Shown here: positions 36,386-37,801 of the stretch, one piece after another
Layout: each line of letters starts with the position of its first letter
Position numbering within the stretch: position 1 is the stretch's first letter
DNA from: a virus
DNA length: 37,801 nt
Virus record (IMG/VR): IMGVR_UViG_3300028840_001389
Location: 1-37,801 of that record
Direction: 5' to 3' (one strand)
Program-made: the position numbers and the translations under genes
The notes under the pieces: model-generated
Database searches by the model: none
Told to the model about the DNA's origin: nothing
Seen by the model: the letters and a program-made list of their open reading frames with translations, nothing else

Positions 36386-37801
36386 GCCGCTGGGCTGAAC
36401 TGGAAAACTCGCCGGAATACAAGGCGTTGTCGCCGGACAAGCAGGCTGCCGCCAAGCGCGGCTACTGGCTGCGTCTTGCCGAAAGCCCGGAATGCTCTGC
36501 CCTGCCCGACGAAAAAAAGGCAGCGGCCTATCGCGGCTTTTGGGGCAAGGACAGGCCGGATTCCCACCAGCGCGTGGAGCAGTCCGCTGGCAAGGCGGGC
36601 GCGCAAGTTGCGGTACTCGACAGCAAGTACTTCCCGCGCACGGAACGACGCACGCCGGAGAACGCGGGCATCAGCGCGGATATGAGCGTACCGGAGCAGC
36701 CGTCATTGGGCTGGGCGGCTGGCACCGACCCGATTGCTGGCTTAAGGATGCAGTCCCCGACATGGGAAGTGCGCCAGATGGCCGACCCGTCGGCGTTGCT
36801 GGCAGAACCGGAACGCCGGTCGCTTCTTGGAGAGGCCGGGTACGCTATCGGGCGCGGTATCATCAATGTGGGCGAGAATCTTGGGGCGGCGGGGCAACTG
36901 GTAGAGCAGCGACTTCCCGGTGCGCCTGAGCCAAGAATCCCGACAGCCGACGCTGCGATACCGGCCTTCGGGCCGTCGCGCGGCCCCGCACCGGGCGCCG
37001 GACTTGGACAGAAGATCACGTCGCCGGACTGGTGGGTGAACGTTTTTGGCGAACAGGCCCCGATTCTGGGAGGCGGCATTGCCAGTTACGGACTCGGCGG
37101 GCCGGTGGGCGGCTTCGCGTTCATGGCCGCGCAAGAGGGCGGGTCACAGTACCGACAGGCGTTACAGGAGGGCGCGCCCGAACCCGTGGCCGCACTGGAA
37201 GGCGTTGGCGTAGGCGCGGTCAACGGTATGCTCGAAATGATACCCGTTGCGCGGTTGTTCAACAAGAGCGGTGCAGGTCAGGCCGTGAAGCGGGGGGCAT
37301 TGCGCGCCGTGGCGCGGCTCGCCAGAGCAGCCGCTGAACAAGGTGCGGTTGAAGGCTTGACCGAAGGTATGCAGGAAATCGTGTCCGTGGCAGCCGAGAA
37401 ACTTGGACACAGCCCTGACAAAAGGCTGCTTGAAGAGTGGCGGCGCATAGCGGAGAGTGCCGTTGCGGGCGCGGGGCTGGGTGTCGTGTCGGGCGGCGCG
37501 GGTGCGGTAATACAACAGGCGGCACAGTCGGGTGGCCCCGCGCCGGATGCGACAGCCCCGACAACCAAACCCGTTGCGCCCGTGCAGCCCAAGCCCGTGG
37601 AATCGCCCGACGTGCTGGTCAAGGCGCTGGAGCGCGTGAAGGCGCAGCAGGGCGAGCGTGCCGTGGCGTCCAAGAAGGAACTGGCGCGATTCAACAAGGC
37701 CGCGCAGAAAGTCGCGGCGAAAATTAAGGCAAAGGAGGCACAACATGCCGAAGGGATACGAGAAGATGCGGGACAGCTTCAAGCGCAAGGGGATGTCCGA
37801 C
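36382..37801 (+). CDS. Putative large ejection protein (runs past the window)
   Basis: An open frame with no stop up to the right edge (at least 473 residues). The N-terminus holds two copies of a repeat like SPEYKALSPDKQAAAKRGYW / SPECSALPDEKKAAAYRGFW. Next is a Gly/Ala-rich part (GEAGYAIGRGIINVGENLG; ILGGGIASYGLGGPVGGFAF), then GAVEGLTEGMQEIVSVAAEK, a hydrophobic AGAGLGVVSGGAGAVIQQAA and a Pro linker. This plan (repeat head, Gly-rich amphipathic or membrane-inserting helices) is common in large phage ejection proteins of the gp16 type. A new start with AAAGGAGG at 37731-37738 lies near its end, so it may stop soon beyond the window. Confidence 0.6.
   Translation, partial: MSRWAELENSPEYKALSPDKQAAAKRGYWLRLAESPECSALPDEKKAAAYRGFWGKDRPDSHQRVEQSAGKAGAQVAVLDSKYFPRTERRTPENAGISADMSVPEQPSLGWAAGTDPIAGLRMQSPTWEVRQMADPSALLAEPERRSLLGEAGYAIGRGIINVGENLGAAGQLVEQRLPGAPEPRIPTADAAIPAFGPSRGPAPGAGLGQKITSPDWWVNVFGEQAPILGGGIASYGLGGPVGGFAFMAAQEGGSQYRQALQEGAPEPVAALEGVGVGAVNGMLEMIPVARLFNKSGAGQAVKRGALRAVARLARAAAEQGAVEGLTEGMQEIVSVAAEKLGHSPDKRLLEEWRRIAESAVAGAGLGVVSGGAGAVIQQAAQSGGPAPDATAPTTKPVAPVQPKPVESPDVLVKALERVKAQQGERAVASKKELARFNKAAQKVAAKIKAKEAQHAEGIREDAGQLQAQGDVR
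37745..37801 (+). CDS. Start of a further phage gene (3' end outside window)
   Basis: AAAGGAGG (37731-37738) is well placed for ATG 37745. The 19 visible residues read MPKGYEKMRDSFKRKGMSD, a start I recall from small phage proteins with a K-Y-E-x-M-x-D-S-F pattern. It overlaps the open frame of the preceding large protein in another frame. No function can be given from so little. Confidence 0.55.
   Translation, partial: MPKGYEKMRDSFKRKGMSD

Noticed and set aside
1-37801. tRNA genes, integrase, lysis genes, IS elements
   Set aside because: I looked for T-loop-like GGTTCGA-type sequence, recombinase motifs, endolysin motifs and transposases on both strands and found none I could support.

Overview
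The window is an accessory-rich stretch of a GC-rich, tailed double-stranded DNA bacteriophage genome. The case rests on a terminase pair, a portal, a scaffold-like protein, a capsid protein, virion proteins, and a chain of short genes joined by ATGA/GTGA/TAATG overlaps. No tape-measure, sheath or baseplate genes are visible. The order portal, scaffold, capsid, adaptor, propeller-like tail protein, then three glycine/alanine-rich internal proteins resembles P22-like podoviruses. The host cannot be named from sequence alone: purine-rich (GGAGG-like) ribosome binding sites and high GC only indicate a bacterium. I see no integrase, tRNA, lysis gene or CRISPR array.

Layout. (1) 1-10319, rightward: early genes. 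They include a Rad52-like annealing protein, an ASCH-like protein with a zinc-ribbon insertion, a winged-helix protein, a truncated radical SAM protein, a replication-protein/DnaC-like loader pair, a DUF5131 (Gp37/Gp68) protein, a DUF1064 nuclease-like protein, many small Cys-rich proteins and a sigma-region-4-like HTH protein. (2) 10285-10888, leftward: a two-gene operon behind a consensus sigma70-type promoter with an inverted repeat at the expected transcription start. (3) 10904-11632: about 730 bp, mostly non-coding, with an AT-rich control region, a C/A-rich low-complexity block and a foldable G/C-rich block. (4) 11633-20224, rightward: terminase, portal, scaffold, capsid and decoration-like genes. 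(5) 20282-25398: a modification cassette of two full-length radical SAM enzymes, a two-domain glycosyltransferase, two methyltransferases and a small membrane protein. (6) 25408-27504: adaptor, fibre-like protein and a protein with 79 consecutive threonines. (7) 27515-31670: small Cys-rich genes, a broken gene, a secreted phosphoesterase, a glycosyltransferase with polypeptide GalNAc-transferase-like motifs, a methyltransferase and another glycosyltransferase. (8) 31636-37801: fibre, propeller-like tail protein and putative ejection proteins.

The most striking idea is that regions 5-7 form a phage-borne virion glycosylation system. A mucin-like poly-Thr virion protein lies about 1.6 kb upstream of a glycosyltransferase whose DxH, acceptor-loop and THxFR-type motifs resemble enzymes that add GalNAc to Thr/Ser, and further glycosyltransferases, methyltransferases and radical SAM enzymes that could elaborate the glycan are encoded within the same tail-gene block. 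Function is inferred from motifs and gene order; no homology search was run.
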